Origin: Bacteroidales bacterium
GTDB lineage: Bacteria; Bacteroidota; Bacteroidia; Bacteroidales; Bacteroidaceae
Length of the DNA: 27,598 nt
NCBI GenBank assembly: GCA_004555245.1
Contig: SFIS01000041.1
Span: forward strand, 1 to 27,598
Direction of reading: 5' to 3'
The stretch's first letter is position 1. Every line of letters starts with the position of its first letter. Shown here one piece after another: positions 15,657-22,490 of this stretch. A model generated the notes under the pieces. It was given only the letters and a program-made list of their open reading frames with translations, made no database searches and was not told the DNA's origin. The translations under genes and the position numbers were made by a program.

Positions 15657-16904
15657 ATGATAATAAGACGTGATTTTTATCTTCAGCAGCTTATTGACGG
15701 CAAGCAAAATGGTCTTGTCAAGATTGTCACTGGTGTGAGAAGATGCGGAAAGTCGTATCTGCTGTTCAGACTGTTCTACCGGCATCTTATAGCGTCGGGT
15801 GTGTCAGACGACCATATAGTCAAGATAGCGCTTGACGATATAGAAAGCAAGCCTTTGCGTAATGCTTTGGAACTCTACAGACATATCAAGTCAAAGCTGA
15901 CAGACGGCGAGCTGTTTTATGTGTTGTTAGACGAGGTGCAGTTGGTGGAGGGATTTGAGGAGGTGCTCAACAGCCTGCTCAGAATTGAAAATGTTGACGT
16001 TTATGTCACGGGCAGCAATTCCCGATTCCTTTCGACGGATATCATCACTGAGTTTCGTGGGCGTGGCGATGAGATACGTATGTTTCCGCTCTCGTTGTCA
16101 GAATATTGCGAGGGAGCGGGCAAAAGTCCGCATGAGGCGTGGAAGGACTATTATACATACGGCGGGCTTCCGCACATACTGACCTTGACCACCGACAAGA
16201 AAAAGACAGACTATCTCACCAATCTCTTTGAAAGCGTGTATCTTGTAGATGTGCTTGAGCGTCATCGCATAAAGAACGAGAGCGAGATGGAGGAGCTTGT
16301 GCGTATCGTGGCGTCTGGCATTGGGGCCCCCACCAATCCTACGAAACTCTCCAACACGTTCAAAAGTGTAAAACAAGTGAAGGTCAGCCCTGCCACCATC
16401 GATCGTTATTTGTCATTCTTGCAGGATGCGTTCATGATAGAGAAGAGCGAGCGTTATGACATCAAGGGCAAGAAATACATTTCAAGCTTGTCAAAATACT
16501 ATTTCACTGACATCGGGCTCAGAAACGCGCTTCTCGGCATGAGGCAGCTCGAAGAGTCTCATATCATGGAGAATATTATATATAATGAACTCAGAAGACG
16601 CGGATATAAAGTCGATGTCGGTATTGTCGATCGGCGTTCTGTTGACAGCAGCGGCAAATGGCGGCGGCATCAGCTTGAGGTGGATTTTGTGGTGAATGTA
16701 GGCAATACGAAGTATTATATCCAGTCTGCCCTGGCTCTTCCTGACGAAGAGAAGAGGCAGCAGGAGATGGCATCGCTGATGCGTATCTCTGATTCGTTCA
16801 AGAAGATAATAGTAGTTAAGGATGACATCATGCCATGGACAGACGACAATGGCATAATAACCGTCGGCCTGTTTGATTTCCTGCTGAAGCCTGACTTGCC
16901 GTAA
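15657..16904 (+). CDS. ATP-binding protein, AAA_14 domain with C-terminal DUF4143
   Basis: A 415-residue protein. Walker A is GVRRCGKS (26-33), Walker B is YVLLDEVQ (88-95), and a sensor-like VTGSNSRFLS lies at 117-126. Residues about 190-410 fit DUF4143, including YFTDIGLRNALLG (282-294), EN-IYNELRRRGY (about 305-317) and the PD-(D/E)XK-like strand EVDFVV (341-346). Such proteins are common in Bacteroidota and their function is not established. The chosen ATG follows AGAGGAGG and lies after the mapped promoter. An upstream open extension to 15459 would read through the 38-bp repeats and is rejected. It is convergent with recX, 34 nt away. Confidence 0.92.
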   Translation: MIIRRDFYLQQLIDGKQNGLVKIVTGVRRCGKSYLLFRLFYRHLIASGVSDDHIVKIALDDIESKPLRNALELYRHIKSKLTDGELFYVLLDEVQLVEGFEEVLNSLLRIENVDVYVTGSNSRFLSTDIITEFRGRGDEIRMFPLSLSEYCEGAGKSPHEAWKDYYTYGGLPHILTLTTDKKKTDYLTNLFESVYLVDVLERHRIKNESEMEELVRIVASGIGAPTNPTKLSNTFKSVKQVKVSPATIDRYLSFLQDAFMIEKSERYDIKGKKYISSLSKYYFTDIGLRNALLGMRQLEESHIMENIIYNELRRRGYKVDVGIVDRRSVDSSGKWRRHQLEVDFVVNVGNTKYYIQSALALPDEEKRQQEMASLMRISDSFKKIIVVKDDIMPWTDDNGIITVGLFDFLLKPDLP

Positions 16905-16938
16905 AGTTCTGTAATAATACTGCCGGTCAGCGATTTCT

Positions 16939-17400
16939 TTAGTCCTCTTCTATGCTCGCCGCGCATTGTTCTGCGATGCTGTATGAGAAGCCTCGCTGCA
17001 TGGCGAAGCGTATGAGGCGGTTGTGTCTTTCGTGGTTGTCGGCTTTCAGGAGCCGCGCTTTCTTTTTCATTTCCGGCATGAGCGCATCCTTCCATTCGTC
17101 GTTTCCGATGGCGTTGAGGGCAGCGGCGATTGTGGTGTCGGGTATGGCTTTTGCCCTTAGTGCAGCGGCGATTTTGTGTTCTCCCCAGTGGTTGTAGCGC
17201 ATCTTGTCGTTTATGAATGCCTTGCAGTATCTATGTTCGTCGATATAGCGCTCGTTTTTCAGCCTGTCGATGATGTTGTCGGCAGTGTCGTTGTCGATGC
17301 CCCACTGTTGCATTTTCTTTCTTGCTTCGCTGCTGCACATCTCGCGTCGTGCGCAGATGGCTGTGAGGCGTATGACGGTTTCGTTCTCTGTCGTTTCCAT
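16939..17400 (-). CDS. recX: RecX family regulatory protein
   Basis: A 153-residue, highly charged helical protein with the RecX three-helix repeats. ICARREMCSSEARKKMQQWGI (about 15-35) is the usual N-terminal 'RREhS..Elr.KL' element. NIIDRLKNERYIDEHRYCKAFINDKMRYNHWGEHKIAAALRAKAI (about 42-86) is the most conserved RecX core. RecX binds RecA filaments and limits recombinase activity. It is encoded 2 nt after prmC in the same direction and is probably the last gene of the operon that starts at pyrE. Family length is normal. I see no recA nearby. Confidence 0.9.
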   Translation of the reverse strand: METTENETVIRLTAICARREMCSSEARKKMQQWGIDNDTADNIIDRLKNERYIDEHRYCKAFINDKMRYNHWGEHKIAAALRAKAIPDTTIAAALNAIGNDEWKDALMPEMKKKARLLKADNHERHNRLIRFAMQRGFSYSIAEQCAASIEED

Positions 17401-17402
17401 GT

Positions 17403-18284
17403 CTATGATTTGTTTTTGCGTGCCGTGACGAAGCGCGGGTTGTCGTATATGTCTCTCTTTGTCTCTACGTTGTTGAATCCAGTCTGTATGAGAAGCTGTG
17501 CTGTGTCTCCGTTGTATGCCCTGTTAGTCTCGAGTATGATTGTGCCTTGGGGCTTGAGTGTGCGCATTGCGGTGTGTGCTATGGCTTTGTAGAAGAGCAG
17601 CGGGTTGTCGTCTGGCACGAAGAGTGCGGTGTGCGGCTCGTGGCGCAGCACGTTGCGGTGCATCTCCGCCGCTTCTTTTGTGCAGATGTACGGTGGGTTT
17701 GAGACGATGATGTCATATTCTCGGTCGGGGAGCGAGGCGTTGTCGGCGGGGTTCAGGATGTCGTGTTTCGCGAGCCGTATGTGGGTGTCGAGTGCTGCGG
17801 CGTTAAGCCTTGCAATGCCGAGGGCCTTGTCGCTGATGTCGAGAGCCGTGACGTGGGGTGTCATTCCGTTGTCTGTCAGCAGTCTGTAGATTGATATGGC
17901 GATACATCCCGACCCTGTGCCGATGTCGAGGATGTGCGGCTGTCGTTGTGTGTGGTGTGCCGTGCGTCGTGCATGGTCGCAGGCGAGTTGCACGAGTTGT
18001 TCTGTTTCCGGCCGCGGTATGAGTACGCCTTCTCCTACGTTGAACGTCAGTCCGCAGAACGTTGTCTTCCCTGTGACATATTGCAGCGGTTCTCCGTCTT
18101 CCAGTCTGCCGAGCATCCGTTCTAAGCGTGCCGTGTCATCGGCGGAGAGCTGTTCTGCCGCTCCGAGTGCGATGTCAGTGAGCGAGAGGCCGAACGTCTC
18201 GTCGAGCAGCCGCCGTGCTATGGCGCGTGCCTCCTGTCTGTCGTAGATGTATGACAGACGGTTGATGATGTCGTTGTATGTCAT
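17403..18284 (-). CDS. prmC: Peptide chain release factor N5-glutamine methyltransferase
   Basis: A 293-residue enzyme that methylates the Gln of the GGQ motif in release factors using S-adenosylmethionine. The N-terminal helical domain ends in EPLQYVTGKTTFCGL (65-79). IPRPETE (89-95), the SAM-binding loop DIGTGSGCIAI (120-130), the acidic ALDIS (147-151) and the catalytic NPPYI (196-200) are all present. N196-P-P-Y is the diagnostic signature separating PrmC/HemK from other methyltransferases. Length and motifs are complete. It follows the outer-membrane gene by 28 nt and precedes recX by 2 nt. Confidence 0.97.
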   Translation of the reverse strand: MTYNDIINRLSYIYDRQEARAIARRLLDETFGLSLTDIALGAAEQLSADDTARLERMLGRLEDGEPLQYVTGKTTFCGLTFNVGEGVLIPRPETEQLVQLACDHARRTAHHTQRQPHILDIGTGSGCIAISIYRLLTDNGMTPHVTALDISDKALGIARLNAAALDTHIRLAKHDILNPADNASLPDREYDIIVSNPPYICTKEAAEMHRNVLRHEPHTALFVPDDNPLLFYKAIAHTAMRTLKPQGTIILETNRAYNGDTAQLLIQTGFNNVETKRDIYDNPRFVTARKNKS

Positions 18285-18312
18285 GTTTTGCGTCTGTCGG
18301 TGGCGTGTGTTG

Positions 18313-18942
18313 TCAATACCAGTATGCGTTGTCGTTGACGACGCTCCATGTCGCGCTCACCCCGATGTGGAACGTTTCCGTCACTTTGTAATCGACGCCT
18401 CCTGTGACGCTCATGCCGGGTGTCATCCTCATGTCCGGGTAGAAGTAAGGCGAGCGGAAGCCGGGCATGTACCGCATTGCGGCTGGTGTCATGGTGCTGC
18501 AGGGGTAGGGCAGGCAGGCGTGGCGTGGGGTGGCGCCGAGCGGGGGTGTGGTGTAGGCGACGGCTGCGAGAGCGGTGAGGCGTTCGTTGAGCTGATATGC
18601 TGCCGTGAGGCCGAGTGATCCGTTGATGTATGATTCTCCAGCCAGCCTTGTGTGAGACAGTGCCGCTCCAGCCGCGACCCACAGTTTCGGGTCTCCGCAT
18701 TGTGTGAGATACAGTGCTGAGATGTCGGTGTAGAAGGCTCCGTTGCGGTAGGGGTTGTGTTTCCCGAAGCCTATGGTGGCTCCGAGGTCGAGTTGCAGGT
18801 TCAGTCCCTTGTGCAGCCAGCTGTAAGGTGTTCCCCATGGTGTGAGCACGGGAATCTCCTGCGCCGCTGTGTGCAGAGCCGTCATTAGGAGAGAGGCTGT
18901 TATTGCCAGTGTCCTCAGTTTCTGTATAGGTTTGATGTCCAT
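18313..18942 (-). CDS. Predicted small outer-membrane beta-barrel protein, unknown function
   Basis: A 209-residue protein with a signal peptide (about 1-28, ending TAAQ). The mature part alternates hydrophobic and polar residues in strands such as LNLQLDLGATIGFG, LWVAAGAALSHTR, GSLGLTAAYQLNERLTALAAVAY and MSVTGGVDYKVTETFHIGVSATWSV. It ends in the aromatic NAYWY. This is the pattern of an eight- to ten-stranded outer-membrane barrel. A Pro/Cys-containing loop (HACLPYPCS, about 141-149) may carry a disulfide. I do not recognise a named family. It sits 28 nt before prmC and 69 nt after the lipoprotein gene at 19012-19578, and the two envelope genes may work together. Confidence 0.75.
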   Translation of the reverse strand: MDIKPIQKLRTLAITASLLMTALHTAAQEIPVLTPWGTPYSWLHKGLNLQLDLGATIGFGKHNPYRNGAFYTDISALYLTQCGDPKLWVAAGAALSHTRLAGESYINGSLGLTAAYQLNERLTALAAVAYTTPPLGATPRHACLPYPCSTMTPAAMRYMPGFRSPYFYPDMRMTPGMSVTGGVDYKVTETFHIGVSATWSVVNDNAYWY

Positions 18943-19011
18943 GTTGTTGAAACGCTTCTGTCTTCCGCTGTAGTGGGGTGGGGTAGATGCTGTTTTCCGT
19001 TGCGTGTCACG

Positions 19012-19578
19012 TCAGTTGCCTACGGCGAGAGTTGCGAATGGTCCTGCTGTCGCAGCCCTGTATCGTGTCATGTTCTTCACTCCGGCGTCCGATGTGCAGT
19101 TGCCTCCGCTGTTGAGGTTGAATGTCCGGTGGCATACTTTGCATGTGGCGTTGCCGTCAGAGTGTATGTCGAGTGGTTTCGAACGGTTTGGCACGGCGTT
19201 GGGGTCATAGCATTCCGGGCATTCCAGGTCGTAGGCGTAGAACTCCCCGGTCAGCGATCCGAAACCGACGACGACGGCGTTGTTCATGCCGATGCTGCGT
19301 GTCTGTCTGAGGTCGATGGCAGTGAATTGCGTTTCGGATGTCTGTCCCATATTGTTCGAGAAGAGATATTTCTTTTTCGTCTCGTTGCTTCTTATGGTGC
19401 AGAACACTCCGGGCGATGCTGCTGTCATGGCAGCAGCGAGCGTTGTGTTCTGGTGTATGCTGTTGTCTATGACGAGGTAGCAGGGATATGTAGTGTATGT
19501 GAAGCCGTCGCTGCAGGCTGTTGCGCACATCAGTGCGACAGCCGTCAGCAACGTCTTCATTTTTTTTTGCATCTTCAT
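19012..19578 (-). CDS. Putative lipoprotein with paired CxxC motifs, unknown function
   Basis: A 188-residue protein with an N-terminal signal (MKMQKKMKTLLTAVALMCATAC) whose Cys22, followed by SDG, is a plausible lipidation site. The C-terminal part carries C120-P-E-C123 and C146-K-V-C149-H, spaced like a zinc ribbon or rubredoxin-like knuckle. No Rieske CxH pattern is seen. An ATG at 19603-19605 overlaps the argH stop (ATGA) and would add nine residues by translational coupling. I chose 19578 because it gives a normal signal n-region, and 19560 is also possible. Its function is unknown. A metal or electron-transfer role at the envelope is a hypothesis. Confidence 0.72.
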   Translation of the reverse strand: MKMQKKMKTLLTAVALMCATACSDGFTYTTYPCYLVIDNSIHQNTTLAAAMTAASPGVFCTIRSNETKKKYLFSNNMGQTSETQFTAIDLRQTRSIGMNNAVVVGFGSLTGEFYAYDLECPECYDPNAVPNRSKPLDIHSDGNATCKVCHRTFNLNSGGNCTSDAGVKNMTRYRAATAGPFATLAVGN

Positions 19579-19601
19579 CGTTTCTGTTGTGTTGAAAGCC
19601 G

Positions 19602-20948
19602 TCATTGTCTTTTGGCTGATGCGAGCAGGGCCTGTTCCGCCTTTTCTACGCGGCAGAATCCGAACTCCTCCACGATGCTGTGCATGAGAGCGTTGATTCG
19701 GTCGTTGCATAGGTTTCCGATAGAGCCTTCGTGAGTGTGGCGGATGTTGCGGTCGGGTTTGAACGTCCCTGCCTCGATGTCGAGCCCCACCTTCTTGTAT
19801 GCGTCGCGGAAGGGCATTCCGTTTGCGGCGAGGCGGTTGACCTCTTCTACGGAGAATATGGCATCGTACATGCTGTTCTGCAGTATGTCGTCTCTGACCT
19901 CCATGCGGTTGATGATGTATGCCGTCATCTGCAGGCAGTCTTTCAGTTCGTCGAATGCAGGCAGGAAGACCTCCTTTATTATCTGCAGATCTCGGAAGTA
20001 TCCGCATGGCAGGTTGTTCATTATCAGCGTCACCTGCTGCGGCAGAGCCTGCAGCTTGTTCGCCTTAGCCCTGATGAGTTCGAAGACGTCGGGGTTTTTC
20101 TTGTGCGGCATTATTGATGAGCCTGTGGTACACTCTTTCGGCAGTTTGACGAAAGCGAAGTTCTGCGAGTTGAAGAGGCAGGCGTCGAAAGCGAGTTTGG
20201 CGAGCGTGCCTGCGAGGGTTGCGATGGCGAACGCCACGTTTCGTTCCATCTTTCCGCGTCCCATCTGTGCATATACGACGTTATAGTTCATGGTGTCGAA
20301 GCCGAGGAGGTCTGTCGTCATCTGTCGGTTTAGCGGGAATGACGATCCGTATCCGGCGGCCGATCCGAGGGGGTTCCGGTTTGTCATGCGGTATGCGGCC
20401 TGCATGAAGAGCATGTCGTCAGTGAGCGATTCGGCGTATGCTCCGAACCACAGTCCGAAGCTGGACGGCATCGCCACCTGCAGGTGTGTATATCCCGGCA
20501 TGAGGATGTCCTTGTATTCCTCTGACTTGGCAATGAGTTCGTCGAATAGCGATATGGTCTCTTCTGTCACCTCTTTCAGTTGCGCCCGCGTGAAGAGTTT
20601 CAGGTCGAGCAGCACCTGGTCGTTGCGCGAGCGTCCCGAGTGAATCTTCTTTCCCATGTCTCCGAGGGCTCGTGTTAGCATCAGCTCCACCTGCGAGTGG
20701 ACATCCTCGATGTCGTCTTCGATTATGAAGTCACCTTTCTCGCAGATGTCGTAGATGCGCCGCAGTTCGGCGAGCAGCAGCGGCAGCTCGTCGTCGGCTA
20801 TGAGGCCGATGGTGTTAAGCATCGTGATGTGAGCCATGGAGCCGAGGACGTCGTATTTTGCGAGGTAGATGTCGAGTTCCCTGTCACGTCCCACGGTGAA
20901 GCGTTCGATTTCCTTGTTTATGCTGTAGTTCTTTTCCCAGAGTTTCAT
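19602..20948 (-). CDS. argH: Argininosuccinate lyase
   Basis: A 448-residue enzyme that splits argininosuccinate to arginine and fumarate, the last step of arginine synthesis. The fumarase/aspartase superfamily signature GSSIMPHKKNPD is at 276-287 and includes the catalytic Ser of the mobile loop. HSGRSRNDQ (103-111) and GYTHLQ with T154-H155 are the other conserved substrate-binding blocks. Length is normal for Bacteroidota ArgH, and no key residue is missing. It begins 18 nt after the SRPBCC gene, and its stop touches the possible upstream start of the CxxC lipoprotein gene. No other arg genes are nearby. Confidence 0.97.
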   Translation of the reverse strand: MKLWEKNYSINKEIERFTVGRDRELDIYLAKYDVLGSMAHITMLNTIGLIADDELPLLLAELRRIYDICEKGDFIIEDDIEDVHSQVELMLTRALGDMGKKIHSGRSRNDQVLLDLKLFTRAQLKEVTEETISLFDELIAKSEEYKDILMPGYTHLQVAMPSSFGLWFGAYAESLTDDMLFMQAAYRMTNRNPLGSAAGYGSSFPLNRQMTTDLLGFDTMNYNVVYAQMGRGKMERNVAFAIATLAGTLAKLAFDACLFNSQNFAFVKLPKECTTGSSIMPHKKNPDVFELIRAKANKLQALPQQVTLIMNNLPCGYFRDLQIIKEVFLPAFDELKDCLQMTAYIINRMEVRDDILQNSMYDAIFSVEEVNRLAANGMPFRDAYKKVGLDIEAGTFKPDRNIRHTHEGSIGNLCNDRINALMHSIVEEFGFCRVEKAEQALLASAKRQ

Positions 20949-20966
20949 TGTTGTTCGGTTTTGTCG

Positions 20967-21443
20967 TTACATCATCTGGTAAGGCAGCTGTGCGAGCACT
21001 GCAGCCATGTTGTCAATGCCTTTCTGCAGTTTCGATCCTATCATCATCTTCATCATCATGTTGAGTTCCGCCTTCAGCGTGAGGCGCATCTTGGAGCCTC
21101 CTGTAGAGACGGGCAGCACCTGAATCCAGAGGTATCCCTCCATCGGCACGTTTGCGGCCTGCATCTTGATGCATCTGTTCTCTTCGCGTTCGATGATTTC
21201 GAGTGTCATGCTTCCGAGCATGGGTACGGGGAATGTGATGGTGTCGGCAGTGAGTTTCACATCCTTCAGCTGTTCGAGAATCTTCGGGTCCTGCCCCTCC
21301 TCCTCGATTTTCTGTCTTACGAGGGGGTTGTCGGCCAGGTTCTCCAGCAGAGGCTTAAAAGATTCGAGGTTCGACAGTTTTGCATACACCTGTTCTGCGG
21401 TGGCGTGCGGTGTATAGTTCACTTTGCTTTCGTATTTTGCCAT
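20967..21443 (-). CDS. SRPBCC/START-like ligand-binding family protein
   Basis: A 158-residue cytoplasmic protein. MAKYESKVNYTPHATAEQVYAKLSNLESF is the first strand and helix of an SRPBCC (Bet v1-like) fold, and the long C-terminal helix (about 128-158, NMMMKMMIGSKLQKGIDNMAAVLAQLPY) is typical. It binds an unknown hydrophobic ligand. I recall this gene beside pyrE in other Bacteroidota. The ATG at 21441-21443 is preferred. The same frame is open to 21515 but would translate the 9-nt repeat tract as repeated KNV/TND, which has no counterpart in the family. Gaps are 90 nt from pyrE and 18 nt to argH. Confidence 0.87.
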   Translation of the reverse strand: MAKYESKVNYTPHATAEQVYAKLSNLESFKPLLENLADNPLVRQKIEEEGQDPKILEQLKDVKLTADTITFPVPMLGSMTLEIIEREENRCIKMQAANVPMEGYLWIQVLPVSTGGSKMRLTLKAELNMMMKMMIGSKLQKGIDNMAAVLAQLPYQMM

Positions 21444-21459
21444 TTTATGTAAATTGTCG

Positions 21460-21504
21460 TTCGTGACGTTCTTGTCGTTCGTGACGTTCTTGACGTTCTT
21501 GACG
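21460..21504. repeat. Five 9-nt tandem repeats between pyrE and the SRPBCC gene
   Basis: On the plus strand the units are TTCGTGACG, TTCTTGTCG, TTCGTGACG, TTCTTGACG and TTCTTGACG, exactly contiguous. The tract ends 16 nt before the SRPBCC start codon (in gene direction) and would be part of the operon transcript. The period is a multiple of three and the frame stays open through it. Confidence 0.9.
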
Positions 21505-21533
21505 AAAAAAATCAAATAAAAAAGAATTAAACC

Positions 21534-22166
21534 TTATTTTTTCCACGTCTCGGGCGACTTTCTCCATTCGGCGAGCACCTCGAGGTCTTCTTCGCGGATA
21601 TATCCTGTTTTCGCAGCGATTGCCGTGGTGTGATCGTAGTCAGAGATGGTTACGAGTTTCACTTGTGCCTGTCTGAACGCCTGTTCCGCCTGCGGGAATC
21701 CGTAGGTGTAGCTTGCCACCATGCCCACGACGTCGAATCCCGCCTGTCTGAGAGCCTCCACGGCTTTGAGCGACGAGCCTCCTGTGGATATGAGGTCTTC
21801 CACCACCACCACTTTAGCGCCTTCGGGCAGAGTACCTTCGATGAGGTTTCCCATGCCGTGGTCCTTCGGTTTCGATCGAACATAGCAGAAGGGCATGCCC
21901 AGTTCTTCAGCGACGAGTGCGCCCTGCGCTATTGCTCCTGTCGCCACTCCTGCCACGGCGTCCGCCTCCGGAAACTCGCTGTTGATGATGTGGCATAGCT
22001 CCTGCTTCACGAATCGCCTCACGTCGGGGTAGGCGAGTGTCTTGCGGTTGTCGGTGTAGATAGGAGACTTCCATCCCGAGGCCCATGTGAAAGGCTCTTG
22101 CGGCTGCAGTTTGATGGCCTTGATGGCAAGCAGCTTGGCTGCGAATGCGTTTTTTATTGCTTCCAT
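21534..22166 (-). CDS. pyrE: Orotate phosphoribosyltransferase
   Basis: A 210-residue enzyme that joins orotate and PRPP to make OMP in pyrimidine synthesis. The PRPP-binding loop VVVVEDLISTGGSS (119-132) is exact. The substrate and dimer-loop region FTWASGWKSPIYTDNR (26-41) and YVRSKPKDHGMGNLIEG (95-111) are also conserved. The ATG at 22164-22166 gives the family start MEAIKNAFAAKLL. An upstream extension to 22244 would run back through the leader and is rejected. It is the first gene of a leftward operon with SRPBCC, argH, two envelope genes, prmC and recX. The order pyrE-SRPBCC-argH is one I know from related genomes. Confidence 0.97.
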   Translation of the reverse strand: MEAIKNAFAAKLLAIKAIKLQPQEPFTWASGWKSPIYTDNRKTLAYPDVRRFVKQELCHIINSEFPEADAVAGVATGAIAQGALVAEELGMPFCYVRSKPKDHGMGNLIEGTLPEGAKVVVVEDLISTGGSSLKAVEALRQAGFDVVGMVASYTYGFPQAEQAFRQAQVKLVTISDYDHTTAIAAKTGYIREEDLEVLAEWRKSPETWKK

Positions 22167-22199
22167 ATTAGTGTGTTGTTTTTGGTTTGTCGTTAGTAT

Positions 22200-22261
22200 G
22201 GCGGCATGACGGCGTGGCCGCCGCTTTTGCCGTATGCAGTGCATACACCGCTACAAAGTTA
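22200..22261 (-). promoter_or_regulatory. pyrE promoter -7 box and structured leader
   Basis: On the minus strand, TAACTTTG (22254-22261) matches TAnnTTTG, but no convincing TTTG is found 20 nt upstream. The leader of about 80 nt can form two hairpins: GTATGC/GCATAC (22232-22237, 22241-22246) and GGCGGC/GCCGCC (22200-22205, 22217-22222). No U-run follows either, so simple attenuation is not supported. Confidence 0.5.
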
Positions 22262-22389
22262 CGGAATTTTCCTGAAAGGGAAGCATGTTTTCTCTTTTTT
22301 TCACGTTTTCGGAGTGCTATTAAGCATTGTTCAAAACAATATTCTCTTATTATGCAAAAAAACGTTTCGTCAGAAAAAGGTGTCTAATT

Positions 22390-22421
22390 TTTGCACGAAT
22401 CGCGAAAAAGTCGTATTTTTG
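22390..22421 (+). promoter_or_regulatory. Promoter of the SF1 helicase gene
   Basis: TTTG (22390-22393), a 20-nt spacer and TATTTTTG (22414-22421) match the Bacteroidota consensus. Predicted initiation near 22428 gives a 5' leader of about 63 nt and rules out the open-frame starts upstream of it. Confidence 0.8.
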
Positions 22422-22490
22422 CATTCGCATTATGCGCATAGAAGCCGGCGATGCGCCATCCTTTGCGCCATTCATCCCCACTCATCAGAC

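Noticed and set aside
21444..21515. Extension of the SRPBCC protein through the 9-nt repeats
   Set aside because: The extension needs a TTG start and encodes repeated KNV/TND. The family begins at MAKYESK.
22200..22246. pyrE attenuator
   Set aside because: Two hairpins exist, but neither is followed by a U-run and no leader peptide is evident. They are kept only as structured leader.
22206..22490. N-terminal extension of the SF1 helicase
   Set aside because: The frame is open by chance only. The promoter at 22390-22421 places transcription downstream of most of it, and the family-like sequence begins at MSYTNPI.
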